Of a stretch of DNA of 64,000 bases, positions 23,681 through 35,916 are shown piece by piece. The DNA is from Triplophysa rosa (taxonomy: Eukaryota; Chordata; Actinopteri; Cypriniformes; Nemacheilidae). Within the stretch, counting starts at the first letter, position 1, and every line of letters starts with the position of its first letter. A model generated the notes under the pieces. It saw only the letters and a program-made list of their open reading frames with translations, was not told where the DNA came from and did no database searches. The position numbers and the translations under genes were made by a program. The stretch lies in contig NC_079907.1 of NCBI RefSeq assembly GCF_024868665.1, forward strand, positions 21,872,834 through 21,936,833. Direction: 5' to 3'.

Positions 23681-26390
23681 TGTAACTACTAAAATAAAGC
23701 CCTATGTTTCATATGTAGACAAACTACCCATTCTACCTATTTTATTTTAAAGCAAATTTTGCATAAAAACATTTGAACTATGAAAGTTGATGGGTTATTT
23801 AAACGACACGGTGGAAAGGTTGGCCTAGAGTATATAATAAGCAAGATGCGGGACGTTGAACCATTTTAAACTTGTGCTTAAAAAGCACTGTCTGACATCT
23901 TTGTGCATGTGTAAATACACAAATAGGCAGGGATAACTTACACTGAGTATAAATATATAATAACGCCATAAAAATATTATGAGTTTACCTGTATAGTCTT
24001 AAAATTAATCATTAAAAGCAAGCAGTGCATTTGTTATAAAAGCACATCTTAATGCAAATAATATGTTCAGTGCGCTAACAAATGTACTTAATAATTTTGT
24101 CATAACTGTTCATTTCTCTTCTTATTTTTAACCAGAAGGTGGCGACAAACAAGAGACATCCAAATTGTGTTCTGCTAGTAAGATCACTTTCTTTTAATGT
24201 GACAAATTATCATTATGTTAATGACAGCCACTGTCCCTGAACAAGCACTACTGGACTGTCAATGTCAGACTAAGAGAGATGCTGGCTGATACTTAACTGC
24301 TTTTAAAAACCATAGCTGCAAACCTACATCCTGTAGTATTACCAGTTTACAATAACACAGCAGAGCCAATACACAGCCAGGCCAGAGCCAGAGCGTGTGA
24401 TTAAATTATAAAGATTACGCCACAATGCTGGCTTATATGTGAGGACGCACTGGCATATAACAGCCTGTCAGTGCTTATTTTAAATTTGAATGAGGTCTTT
24501 TTGTCAGACATACAGCAATGTGTTTCTTGACATGTCGCACAGAATGCATGTATTCCATTTATAGGGAATGCATGAAGAGAAAGCACAATCGCATGCTAAA
24601 ATATGTATGTTACATATGCCCACGCATAGAGAAATACAGGCTTCGTGTGTGAATATCTGCGTATTTTTGCTGTGGAGATCTGAACTGTTTTTTTCCATCT
24701 TTTTTATAGGTACCATCTCACCTTTTTCTGCTGTCCCCTTGTCATCTCTTCTCCCTTGATGCTTGTTTCTAGGAAACATAAATAAACAAAAAAAAACTGC
24801 ATGCTGTACACGAAATCTGTTCAGTTCAGGCGGTAAAGGGCATCACTTTCCATTACGACTGACATGTTTATTGCTGGGAATATACAAATCCTGATAAAGT
24901 GACAAGCAGGAATAGAAAATAGCTGAATTACAGAGAACACAGTCTGAATGTGACCTTGAGCTGGCATGTGGTGCAAGATTCCAAGCATGCCAGTTTGACT
25001 TTCTGTAGTTGGGCTTGGGTTGGAAGGTTTCTGGTGTAGCACATGACTGTGAGTACCACAGGGCTCACTGTTGGGCCCTATAATGATCTTATCTGGGTGA
25101 AGTAATAGAGCATGGGTATTCAATTAAAGTTAGAGATTCTGTTTATATATTTCCTTGCTAGCAGAAGGAACAATGTTTTTTTTTTAAATAAATAACTGTT
25201 TCATCAATTGAACCCAATTAGATATGCATATTGAAGGTTAAGATCCAATGTTTTAACAGGGCAATTATTTTTACATCCATACCTATGACCATTCAGTATA
25301 ATAACATTCTTCTAAAACACACACAAACAAGTTTGATAGGCTAATTGTGTTTCCAAAGGTGCGTTACCATCCATACCAGAACCGATTATATCTCTAAATA
25401 ATTTCCCAGCTGGAACATTACTCATTATCAAAGGTCTTATAATCTAATGGTCTGACCAATCTAGTGCTATAAATACAAAAATAAATGCAGCTTTTTTAAT
25501 CACTGTTAGTAAAATATAACTATAACGTTTAAGATTAAATGCCAGAAAATGCATTTGTAAAATTAATGTTTTTAGTGTGCTCTATTCTAATTTGAATTAG
25601 TATCCGCAGTTTTACGTCTATCTCCAATAGGCCTTTCATGAGTCGCTGACGTTCTCTTGAAAATGACTGCAGGTAAAGTACATTTGCTACGGCTGAACCT
25701 CAGATTTAACCAGAAATACGTAGGCTGAGTAGTCATGGAGTTTATTGAATTGCCCTGTAATATAGTACTTAATTGATCAGCGCTCAAAAACAACCCATAA
25801 TAATGCTCCTTGCTTTATGAACCGAGTACTAATTTGGTATTTTGTTAAAAAACAAATAAGAATTCTGCTGTCAAGGAGCTGTGGGACATCAGGAATACAA
25901 ATGAAGGCAAATATGAGCTAGGAACACATAATGCTTTGTATCCTTTGAGAAAATATCAAAGATGCTAATATAAAATCCAGCCTTAAGAACATATCCCAGC
26001 ATTCTGAAGGGAACTAAAAGAATAGGCTTTCACTTTGGTAAATGTATTCTAAGTGATTATTTTTAAAGGGCAATTTATTTGTGCAACTTTACTGTGACGT
26101 GACCTAACGCTTTATATTAGGGGACGTAATGATAATCCATCTCTTTAAGAGGCTGTCAACAGCAACCTTTTTCTTTAAATACCAGTGCTGCAAATGGAGG
26201 ACAATCCTTCCATTCCCTGCTGAACAACATGTCTGTCAAATCAATATTTTCACAATGGTTTGCCCCCGTTGTTAGAACCAGTGTTTCTGAACTTATAGGT
26301 CACAAGGAAACATAGAAAAAAGAAATTTGACAAACACTGACCTATGAAATATTTACGTAAGGAATAAATGGCGACGGCCGTTGAGTTCTT
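23681..26390. other. Intergenic DNA, no gene recognised
   Basis: Unremarkable AT-rich sequence. Frames at 24401-25123 overlap one another on both strands and show no recognisable domain. Confidence 0.45.
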
Positions 26391-26462
26391 AGAACATAAT
26401 GCACACCCCGTGGGGGTGATGCAGTTAAACCTCAAGGTGTGCATTATTTTCTCAGAATTCAA
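26391..26462. repeat. Hairpin repeat around AATGCACACC
   Basis: AACATAATGCACACC on the left is answered by GGTGTGCATTATTTTCTC on the right, with a short CCCCGTGGGGG palindrome between them. The same AATAATGCACACCCGTAG motif recurs at 27057-27076. The two are probably pieces of one cyprinid MITE family. Confidence 0.5.
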
Positions 26463-27025
26463 CAGCCCGTTGTCAATTATTCCGCTTATACCACACTTAC
26501 CACGTTGTTCGTCTTTTTTTAAGGTATTTGTCCTGGAATGCGCTAATTTCTAATGGGATGCTAATTTAATAGGACTGATTTCTTACGCGTCTCATCTCAA
26601 GCTGTTGTTTGAACCTGTATGAAGTTATCAGAGAGGAAGACAGACAGCACAGCGCATATGCGTTTGCTCCATTTAGAATTTGCATTTGGAGAAAAAACAT
26701 TATCTCTTCCACAGACGTGTTTTTGACTAAACAATAAAGCTGCTGTTTTTTGTTATTTTCGTGTTTCTAAGTGTTATCTTTAACCCGCTGATTGTGTCGT
26801 GGTTTGCCGTTATCTTTGATATTCGCTTAACGTTTTTCGTATGGACAGTCCAGCACAGCGCTGCCACCTGGTGTTGTTGTTAAAAATGTCATGTTGAACA
26901 TAAATATTAATCGTTATTTCTTCTCAGACAATGGAAATGACCTGTTATTTTGTTTGTTGTTAGATCTTTATTCAGTGTTGGACAGTATATCCGTATTCAA
27001 ACTGTAATTCGGTCGACAGACCTGG

Positions 27026-27125
27026 ACCTACTTCATAGGTGTGCGTTTGACACAAAAATAATGCACACCCGTAGAACGTTTGTCAGCCAATCAGAATGAA
27101 ACATTTCACAGCCCAGTGGTATAAA
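27026..27125. repeat. Second AATGCACACC repeat copy
   Basis: It contains ACTTCATAGGTGTGCGTTTG, AATAATGCACACCCGTAG and CAGCCAATCAGAATGAAAC, and closes in CAGTGGTATAAA. This order is familiar from a short fish repeat with a GTGTGCATTAT palindrome. Ends were not resolved. Confidence 0.5.
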
Positions 27126-27396
27126 GATTTATTAAACAGCAGTTTGATGTGTACCAAAGTCAATTATTGATGTAGAATCCCTTTAGACGGTCAGTGATGC
27201 AACAGACTGGTCTCAGAAGATAGCCTTCAATAGAGACGAATGCAGAATGCATTATAAATGAAGGGTCTGTTAGGTCACATTTGTGTATGCATATTTTGAC
27301 ATGCACAGGTCATTCTGTTCAGATGTTAGTGCCAGATTATGATTTTGAATCTGAATGAGTCTGTGAGAGGCACACACCTAAAAATGTAAGGGTGAT

Positions 27397-27411
27397 TGTG
27401 TGTGTGTGTGT
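27397..27411. repeat. Short (TG)n microsatellite
   Basis: Seven TG units; they give rise to a spurious His-Thr-rich minus-strand frame. Confidence 0.8.
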
Positions 27412-29735
27412 CTGAAATAGCGATCGAGAGAGAAATTCGCAAGACAGGGAGGGAAGGAAGATGAGGCGGCGGACAGAGATAGATGATCTGTTGGCAGCCA
27501 CAATTTTCTGGGAGAATATGGTGGAAAATGGAAGAGGGGAGATGTATAATGAGGTCAAGGGAAGACCGAGGCAGGGAACGACCCTGAGGCCAACGCAGAC
27601 CGATAAGAGTGGACAGCTAACTAGATAAACACCGCACCACCCAGACGCATTCCCTGTTACAGCCACTGTGACCTCTGGCCTCAGTACCCTCTCTGACTTA
27701 TTGTGCTTCAAGACCACATCAACATCACAAGTGGCGACCACCAACCTTAAAGTATGAAGACAAGTGTTGTGTCAAAGATTTCGTGTTTGTAGAGCGGTAT
27801 ACAAAAAGGTATTCATAATGAATAAACAACAGACACAACTTTTCATTGTAATGGGTGCTTTGCGTTGACATATTTAAACATGATGTGAAAATCCCTTCAA
27901 ATTTCATTTCACCTTTAACTTCCATTATTTCAGCATCCAGAAGCAACTCCCGTCTCACGCAGTGCATCTTAAATCTTCTTCTGCCTATTTCTCAGACTCT
28001 TAGAAGCTCCACCTGAGGGAGCCATGCGGCCTGCTGGTCCAGAGCGGAGCCACCTCAATCGGCATCTACCCTGCGTGGAGGTGACAGCGCAGTAAATCAT
28101 CGGCACCTTGCCTGACACTGCTCTTTCTAGCATGGCGGTATGTCTGCCTACTCAGCAAACACCCAACCGCAGAAACCTCCAACACCCGCCTCAAGTTCAG
28201 GTTCCACTTTATTTCCAATCTGCTTCTAATCGAAGTTATTGAAGACGAAACTGCAGCACTGGCCTCAGAACAGCGCGACGGCTCCACCACCACAGAAGCT
28301 CTTGTGGTCGAAGGCGTCAGTATAGCTTTACTAAAAGAGCATTTAAGAGCTCACTTCAATTCATTGGCAACAGCGTCTTGAGACTGTTTGGCTCATGACA
28401 GGAGCAGTATCCTTCTGTATTAGTAGTGACGGAGTAACCGAAATCCTCTTACCAACCTCAGTGAGGCATGGCTTTCTTCTCGTTTCTAAATGTCTCCTTC
28501 ATCCACAAACTTCCCGTCGAGGCAACGACACCTTTCTGTTTCAGCAATTTTCAATTAGCATCATAAATTGCTTTATGGTTATAAATGGTTGCTCTCAAGG
28601 AGATGACATTTTGCAAGATGAAGTTGTTTTCAGTAGGTTTACTTAGACACAACATTAAAAACCAGCTACGCAAAAAACTGTTCTGACTAGCGCTGCGTAC
28701 TTTACCGAGTTCTTGGGATACACTCCGCTGGCTCTCCTCTTTGAATAATGACATCACAGTGCATGTGATCAATGTCTGAATGGATCCATTAGCATCCCAA
28801 AAGACTCTAATGGTGTAGGGTATTTTTTAATCAGAACAGGGAAAGACTTTTCTCTGTACTTAAAATTCAGCTGGAAAAACAATATTGGACACGGTTAATT
28901 ATCCCCAGCCCTGCTCGTTTGCTCCTGGGGAGAAGGAGGGGCTGTCAGTGATGGATGTTTGGTAACGGTGGGCAGACGGCAGCCAACGCAGCGGTCAAAG
29001 CACCGGTGGCCCTATCCAAAATAAAGGAGGATGACTTCAAGAAAATAGAGCTTCTTTATGCTGTGCTTCTGTGGAACCAAGTCAATAAAACTACCAAATA
29101 CAGTAGAAGCAAATTTGGGGAGTAAAGTCTTTCAAAACACTGTACTCTATTGACTCCCCCCTGAGAAGTTTATCCACCTATGATCAGATGGCACTCAAAT
29201 TTGACAGGCCTTATTAAAGCATTCACCCCCATGAAATTTACCCATATATTTGATTAAAAAGCAATAATAACTTGCTCCAAAAAGCCTTGAGTGTTTAGCT
29301 GAGGTTAATTATGCGGTCAGCTTCCGGGCCGCGAGGATTTTATAGCTCGATCCCACGCCCCACAAACAAGCAGACAGAGTTATTTCCTTAATCCCCTCGT
29401 GCATTAACCATAAACCTGTGCTCACCGATTTAAGATTCCAGAAAGCCTCACGAGTTTGCCTTTGTCAGCACTCAAAGTTTGAATTTCGGCTTTTACTGAC
29501 AGAATCTTCTTTACACACGAGCCAGCTGTTCTAGTGTTCTGCCGTATTGCTTTTTATTGAACATTTAAAAGTTTGTTGAAAACTCAATTCTCAGATTTTG
29601 GGCTGAGAATGCAGTTCTGCCATGAATATAACGAAGTACTAGCAGTGGAAAAAAATATATTTTAAATAGTTTCAAAATGTCCCAAACAATAGAATGATTG
29701 ATTGTTCTGAACCTGTTTTGAATATACAGTTTTTA
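27412..29735. other. Intergenic DNA with a coding-like patch
   Basis: Mostly no feature. The patch at 28084-28379 is described separately. The stretch 28880-29520 is less AT-rich than its neighbours and free of repeats that I recognise, so it is a candidate conserved noncoding region, but that is only a guess from composition. Confidence 0.35.
28084..28379 (+). other. Coding-like open segment without a start codon
   Basis: One plus-strand frame is open for about 98 codons from just after a TGA near 28081 to a TGA at 28377-28379. Its last part reads LLLIEVIEDETAALASEQRD, then GSTTTEALVVEGVSIALLKE. It has no in-frame ATG. A second frame over the same bases reads MSAYSANTQPQKPPTPASSS from about 28139, and the minus strand is open over 75 codons. 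A decayed exon, an old retrogene piece or chance are all possible. The protein was not recognised. Confidence 0.2.
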
Positions 29736-30464
29736 AGTGGAATCAGTCTTGTATAAAGTACTTGAAAGCAATACTTGAGTAAAAGTACAAGTATCTTACC
29801 AGAAAATGACTTTGGTAGAAGTTAAAGTCACCCTTTAAAATATTACTTGAGTAAAAGTCTTAAAGTACCTGACATTTAGTGTACTTAAGTATCAAAAGTA
29901 ATTGTCTGATATAAAATGTACTTAAGTACTAAAAGTAAAAGTAAAAGTAAAGGTATTTAAAAAAAAGTGAACGGTTAGAATTTTGAGGTAATTAAATCAA
30001 AGCAAATCTCAAGTTCAACAAAATGCACGGTGCTTTTGAAGACGTGAGTAATCCTGAACGCTCCTCTGTAACCTGCCATTAATTAGCCTAATGTGGTCTA
30101 AAAAAAAATCCCTCCACCGGTGTAACGCTAATTTACCTGAAATATTCGGCCGCCACTTAGGCTATACCAGAAACCGTTATTAACCATTTCAGTATTATGT
30201 GTTGAATTAATTCGGAGGGAAAATCATTGGTGTTGTTAAATATCTGCACATTGGCTAATCAGAAAAGTTAACTAGCACACGTTAGCCTGGCCATCACGTT
30301 AGCCAGATATCTGAACAGGCTTATGATAACTAATTCATGTTAAATAACGTTGACATTATGGCTTCATTGAATGAAAATTAATTTAACCTACCTCAATGTG
30401 CTTCTTCAGGTTGGACGGGGAGTTTTTTAATGACAATATTTCAGTGACTCTCGGTAGGCATACC

Positions 30465-31041
30465 GGGTTTCCATCCAAAGTTGCGAATTTATCTTATGCA
30501 CAAAATTGGAATATCTCATAAAACATTTGCGAATAAGCACCATTTCCATCCAACTAGTCAACCTAATAAACTGGCACTAAATATCAGTAAGAGAAGCCAC
30601 TGAATAAAATAGTTTTCATATATAATAATACTTGCGCAAGCAGACGATTAGGAAACTCAATAAATGCGGTGCTTTTGTGGATGCCTGCTGTTCGGGAAAC
30701 ACAGTCGTGACAGTTCTAAGAGGCAATTACAGAAATACTTGACGACTTTGCTCAGGCGTTTAAGAATGACCATCACAACATTTCTGATGCTGTGTAACTG
30801 TGTAACTGTGTAACATCTCATAGTGCAGTTACGTGACTTTTTGGAGGAATTTATTCAGCAAATGCGTTTCCATCTCCCATTATTCGCATTATCCCTTTTT
30901 CGCAAAAATGAAAAACCACCTCAAGTGAGCGTAAAAACCTTTTTGCGAATTAAGGGTTTTTAATTCGAAATTTGGCGTTTACATCACTCGTTTCTGATGG
31001 GAAACTTCAAAATGCGAATAAAACCAGAGTGATGGAAACCC
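30465..31041. mobile_element. Element nested in the 1.8 kb hAT (577 bp)
   Basis: It begins GGGTTTCCATCCAAAGTTG and ends CCAGAGTGATGGAAACCC, giving a 10-base inverted end (GGGTTTCCAT) and further loose complementarity in the flanking GCGAAT-rich arms. Interior words such as TTTGCGAATAAGCACC and its inverse recur. No clean target-site duplication was seen. It disrupts the hAT interior and so is younger. Confidence 0.65.
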
Positions 31042-31067
31042 GCACTTAATCCGGTAGGAAGAATTTT

Positions 31068-31295
31068 TCACTCCAATGTAAGAAAATATTTCTTGCAAAT
31101 ACGGCCACGGGTGTGTAACGTTATCTTCGTCACCACCACGGAGTTCACCAAGTTCGCCAAGTCGAGATGCTCGTCATCTGCTACCGGAGTGGTAACGTTA
31201 GCAGCAGAGCCTGCAGCAGGTGCTTCCATGATGGCATCAATAATGTGACATGCCCCGACAAGCAGGACTTCTTCTACGTGCTTGGCGGTTGACAT
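31068..31295 (-). CDS. Short frame inside the hAT element
   Basis: A 75-codon minus frame starts MSTAKHVEEVLLVGACHIID, which is plausible protein-like sequence. It sits wholly within the hAT element, between the nested insert and the right end. It is not long enough for a transposase and no motif was recognised; it may be a captured or remnant exon, or chance. Confidence 0.15.
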   Translation of the reverse strand: MSTAKHVEEVLLVGACHIIDAIMEAPAAGSAANVTTPVADDEHLDLANLVNSVVVTKITLHTRGRICKKYFLTLE

Positions 31296-32389
31296 GACAA
31301 CAAACAGGCATTACGTCACCAACTCAAATTTCTTCTGAAAATTCTTTAATTTGTAGTAACGAGTAACGAAGATGGTAAGGAGAAATGTATCGGAGTAAAA
31401 GTACACATTTTATTTAGGAAATGTAGTGGAGTAAAAGTGAAAGTTGTCAAAAATATAAATAACGAAGTAAAGTACAGATATGTGAAAATTCTACTCAAGT
31501 ACAGTAACGAAGTATTTGTACTTCGTTACATTACAACACTGAGTGGAATGATATACGAATCAATGTTCTTTCCAAGATGTGTGTGTGCATTATGAGGTTG
31601 CACTTTAGTGTATCTTACATGCCTTTGCAATACTATAACAACGTACAACAAACATTTATTTAATTAGAAATATGGTCTTCACCTTATTTAGAAATCATTT
31701 TGCCTGAATGTAACTTTAGTCATTTGCCTTTACCATGTTTGAACTTTTATACTATCCTTCCTATCCTTTAGTATTTGAGTACTATTTAGTTGCTGTTGTT
31801 ATGTTTTTATACAAGACATTAAATAGAATCCCAAAGAATGTCTCAAAACGTATTTCACCCTTAAAGCGGCCGTGCAATGGTGTTTCATGCATTCTGACTT
31901 CTTTACAATGTTAAACATGCTGTCTTCTCATGCTTGACATGGTCAACTTGTCAAAAAACGAGTTGGACATATGACGTAGTATTTCTGTGCTCGATACACT
32001 CCCCCAGCGTTCGTATAGGTTTTGGAAAGAAAATTAGTATCCGTTTCGTAACAATTTGTCTTATTGGGCAATTCTCCTGGAAAAGCGAAAGAAATAGCCC
32101 GCCCACGCGTCAACCGAAGCGATAGGAAGAACCAGCCTACCATCAAGATTGGCTGCGCTGTGGGCCTGCAGCTGCAGCTCGTTACTCTTGCGATAGTGAG
32201 AGAAGTGGAGGTGTATTTGATTGTTCACGGCATTTCGGTGATGGATGTTTTATAAACGGTGGATGTAACGCTGGATTTGGAGATCGTTTGAAACTGATAG
32301 ATGGCGCGGTCCCAGCGCTAAAAGATGCCGGACATGAACTGCATGCGGTAAGTGAAACTAAGTCATATGTCTGTGTTTTGTTGGCAATG

Positions 32390-34085
32390 CAGTGTTTCCC
32401 ACAGAAGTTTGTGACACTATGGGAGCTAAACATATTTTCCTCTAGGGGGGTCCGGGGGCATGCTCCCCCGTAAGAAAATGTAGCATATTTTAAAGGTAAA
32501 TGCTGCAATCTGGTGCATTTTAAGAGCAAAATTAAGTGACTCAATCTATAAGAGTACAATAGCTATAGTAGTAATTTAATCATTGGCACCATAGATATAA
32601 ATGGGGATAACACATGGTGAAATGAGAGTTCACAAACAAAAAAAGTCAAAAACATGTAGAGTATGAGCCATCAAAAAATGAAGCAAAAAAAGTGTTTAAC
32701 AGTTGAACTAATTTATATATTACCATATATTAAAACGCAGGCCGGGCATCAGGCCTTTTTCACAGTGCCATTGTCCCACTCTACCGCATGGCAGTAGGCC
32801 TATCACTTTACTATCCGGACCAGAGCATTCATACATTATTATGATGCGGCGACTGTTTAGAGTTAAACCCGTAAGAAAAGCGCACACTCTCTCAGCACAA
32901 CAGAGTAATGTTAAGTTTGTGATTTATTATGTTTTCAACTTTGTGCGCGCGTTGCGCAGACCTAACACGAGAGCAATTAATGACAGACGCTTTCTCCTGC
33001 GGTACACGCCTATCGGTCTGAGCAGCGCTGCTTGATGTCCGACAAACCAAATATATTGACAAGTTTTGGACACGGTGACACACAGGGCAGCATGTAATCG
33101 TGTGTGGCGCGCCCCCGTATCATTAATTTTTCTTACGGCGACAGCCGAAGCTAAAGGAGGAATTTAAGCAGACTCATGCCCATCACGCATTCAAATCATT
33201 AAAATTGGCGGTAGGCAATCAAACCACGTTGTGTGCCTGAGCAACAAACAAATATACTCAAAACATTTTTCTAACCTAATAAAGAAACGAAACGAAATAT
33301 AACTTTTTAACTGTTTATTTATTCTAAACTATTTTAAGAGTTTAAACAGCGTCATTCACATCATTAATTCAAATTCGTGCTCCAGCACATTTGGCTATCA
33401 AACTATGCGTTCTGCACGTGAGCCACAAACAAAAAAATACTCCAAACATATTTCTAAATTAACCGAAATGAAACGAAACAAGAATAATTTGCCATTAAAA
33501 ACAAAACGGAACTATTTTGGCGATTTGGAAAAAGTTAAACGAAGTGCTTTTGGCGCTAAATAAGGACGGATATTAGAGATATAGCGCCAAAAGATAATCA
33601 TTATAAATGTCATGGGTCAGCTCCATTGTGTGTGACAGAAATGGTGTATATCAAATGTCCCTATATGCAGACTGCTATTTTAGCTGGAAATAATATGACG
33701 CTGAAACTGATGAAGCTGAACATAATGATGTTAACGCCATGAGGTAATGCTATCTGTTTGCTCTGTCGTACACTGATAAAATCATGTTTGTACTGTGGAT
33801 AACTGCAGTGAATACTGAAACATTAGATTTTACTTCCCTCAAATGATGTTGTATTCCGTATGGCTTGGCGACGTCTTAAATCCTGGCCAGTTCACGTGTC
33901 TGCGTTTCAACCGCGAAAGCTGAAACAGTAGCAAGCGAGCGTGCGTTCGTATGTACAGTATGTGTCTGTGTGTGTGCTGCGCACATTGCGCTGAAGCAAC
34001 AGAGAGGGGGACGCATTTTTAGCCGTGAACAATGGCACAACAACACAACAGCGGTGCAGAATTCAATGTTACAAATAGTTATGTT
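32390..34085. mobile_element. Insertion within copy B2, hAT-like left end
   Basis: The break in copy B2 starts CAGTGTTTCCCACAGAAG and is soon followed by the GGGGGGTCCGGGGGCATGC / TCCCCCG hairpin block found near the ends of a fish hAT family. The expected right end (GTGGGAAACACTG) and a TTGGCAAT duplication were not found, so the insert is truncated or composite. Its interior includes the tandem duplication at 33180-33480. No transposase domain was recognised. The right limit is approximate. Confidence 0.5.
33180..33480. repeat. Imperfect tandem duplication, about 181 bp apart
   Basis: The series ATTCAAATCATTAAAATTGG ... CAATCAAACCACGTT ... GAGCAACAAACAAATATACTC ... GAAACGAAACG is repeated as TCATTAATTCAAATTCG ... 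TATCAAACTATGCG ... GAGCCACAAAC ... ATGAAACGAAAC. The two units differ at many sites, so the duplication is old. Confidence 0.6.
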
Positions 34086-34258
34086 GTTGTAAGAAAAACA
34101 ACCCCCCCGCCCCGCACACGTCATATGTCTTCGGAAATAATCGTACAGCTGTTTCTATCTTTTATAAATGTGATCAAACTAAAGACTCTACGAATATTTG
34201 AAGGGTGCGGTACTATTCACGAGATATGCAGAAACTGTCTAAGATAAGGCCACTTTAA

Positions 34259-35429
34259 ATGGATGAATAATTAAACAAACTTAGGCTTTAAAATGATAAG
34301 ATATTGCACACGAAATAAAGAAATGTGAAGTTAGGTTTTTCATATAATGCCTGTGAAAATGACCTCTGAGAATGATATTGTAGAGATTGCTAAATGTCCG
34401 TCTTTGTTGAAAATAATTTTGATAGAAAAAATAAATGTGCATAAACGAATGTCCAAAAATAGTTTATTAAGTCTGGTATGAAAGAACTTGACAAAGTCCT
34501 ACACCTACTGAACATATCTGGGATGCATTAGTATACATTTATGCTTATTTTACGACAGTGTATGTCCAACTTTTCATGTAGTAAGATTAGACATGTCAGG
34601 CAGGCGACTGATAGCAAATAGTGCAACAATGTCTTTTATCAGTGGCATATCCAAAGGCAAAATAAATGGCATGTTCTCTTAAAAAGACGAACAATCCCAT
34701 TTGTCACTCCAACATCCATCTTACATTTATGCCAAGGTGACTGGAATACAAATGCGCTAGGAGAACCGTACAACAAAAGCTAACGTGAGCTCATGATCAC
34801 TTTGCTCATTTAATCAACGTCTGTCTCAGACCTGCTTTCCCTAACCAAGTCATTTTATTAAAACTAGCAGTGTTTAATTATTCAGCAAATCTCTTACATG
34901 TTTAGCATTCACATTAGTGTGCATATGCTAATTTTACAGCACCAAGGCTTTAAAACTCTCCGAGGTAGTGCTAGTACTAGCCTCATTAGCATTCGAACCC
35001 AGAACGAGGGGACGTCTCTCAGTATGAATGACAACGCAGTGCATCTTGTAAAGCCAGAATCCTGGATTAGAGGACTTTTAAGACAGGACACCTCCAACCG
35101 TTTTATCCCTCTCGTGCCGGTGTTAATCACTAGGATTTGTTTCTCATCAAATAAGTCCTTGCTACTGCAGCAGGGCATCTCTGATCAGACGGGAAGAGCA
35201 CAATGTGGTGAACAATACAGATCCACAGAGGGTGTTTAATGTGGAGTTTAACAACTAAATGATGTCTGGGAGGCGATGAATTGCATCATGAGGTCAAGGC
35301 CATTCCAGAGATGATTAATTTGCTAAATAAATAAAATGGAACTGTTATGGACTGGGCATACGGTATCAAGTGCAGAGATCTATTACTACTGTGTATCAGT
35401 ACAGTATGTATAACAGCAGGAAAGTGGTA
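34259..35429. other. Intergenic DNA, no gene recognised
   Basis: A 113-codon plus frame (34898-35239) and an 89-codon minus frame overlap here; neither resembles a known domain nor shows good splice sites. Confidence 0.45.
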
Positions 35430-35580
35430 TTGTGGTTGAACCTTTGGGCAGAGGTCCAGTAACGAGGGCTACGAACCACTATCACCAATCCAGCCTTGAG
35501 CAAGGCACATAACCCAAGATTGCTTCAGGGAGATCGTCTTTGTAATAAAAATACTGTAAGTCACTTTGGATAGCCACTGT
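35430..35580 (+). repeat. SINE 3' half
   Basis: The blocks CCTTGAGCAAGGCACATAACCC, then GATTGCTTCAGGGAGATCGTC and TGTAAGTCACTTTGGATAGCC are hallmark segments of a widespread teleost SINE. Its end is the reverse complement of the motif seen at 2910-2945. The head region is diverged. Confidence 0.7.
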
Positions 35581-35706
35581 ATTTTGTTGGGTTAGTGGTG
35601 TTCTTGTTGAATTATTCTTTCAAAGCAGACTTGATAAACTTTCAGATTTATTTCATTCACACCAGACTTGCTTGCAGACTTGCACAGACCAGCTGAACTG
35701 CTTTTT

Positions 35707-35753
35707 ATTCATTCATTCATTCATTCATTCATTCATTCATTCATTCATTCATT
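35707..35753. repeat. (ATTC)n microsatellite
   Basis: About 12 uninterrupted ATTC units. Confidence 0.95.
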
Positions 35754-35916
35754 TGTGCACTTTTCCCTTCGAAAACCACTTCATTGCTCTATTTTACTGG
35801 GTTCCATTGAAGCCTTGTAAAATGATTGATTGATTGCACAAAAAAATAATGGTAAACTGCACAGACTGTGGGTTGAGTTGTAGCTCAATTGAAACCTTAC
35901 AAAGGACCACTATTAA

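Larger units (their letters stand above)
29744..31541. mobile_element. hAT transposon with intact TSD (1798 bp)
   Basis: The left end CAGTCTTGTATAAAGTACTT and the right end GTACTTCGTTACATTACAAC plus ACTG (reverse complement CAGTGTTGTAATGTAACG) are both followed inwards by repeated AGTAAAAGTA words. Identical octamers AGTGGAAT flank it at 29736-29743 and 31542-31549, which is diagnostic of hAT insertion. A separate element is nested at 30465-31041. The only notable frame is 75 codons on the minus strand (31068-31295), too short for a transposase, so the element is non-autonomous. Confidence 0.9.
31865..34254 (+). mobile_element. TTAA-type family B, copy B2 (with insertion)
   Basis: It is bounded by TTAA at 31861-31864 and 34255-34258. 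The left end is AGCGGCC and the right end is GGCCACT, a 7-base inverted end with one mismatch. The blocks follow the family order up to GTTTTGTTGGCAAT at 32388, then about 1.7 kb of foreign sequence intervenes. The family resumes near 34090 (CCGCACACG, TCGGAAATAATCGTACAGC, ATAAATGTGATCAAACTAAA). This copy gives the clearest two ends of the family. Confidence 0.75.
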
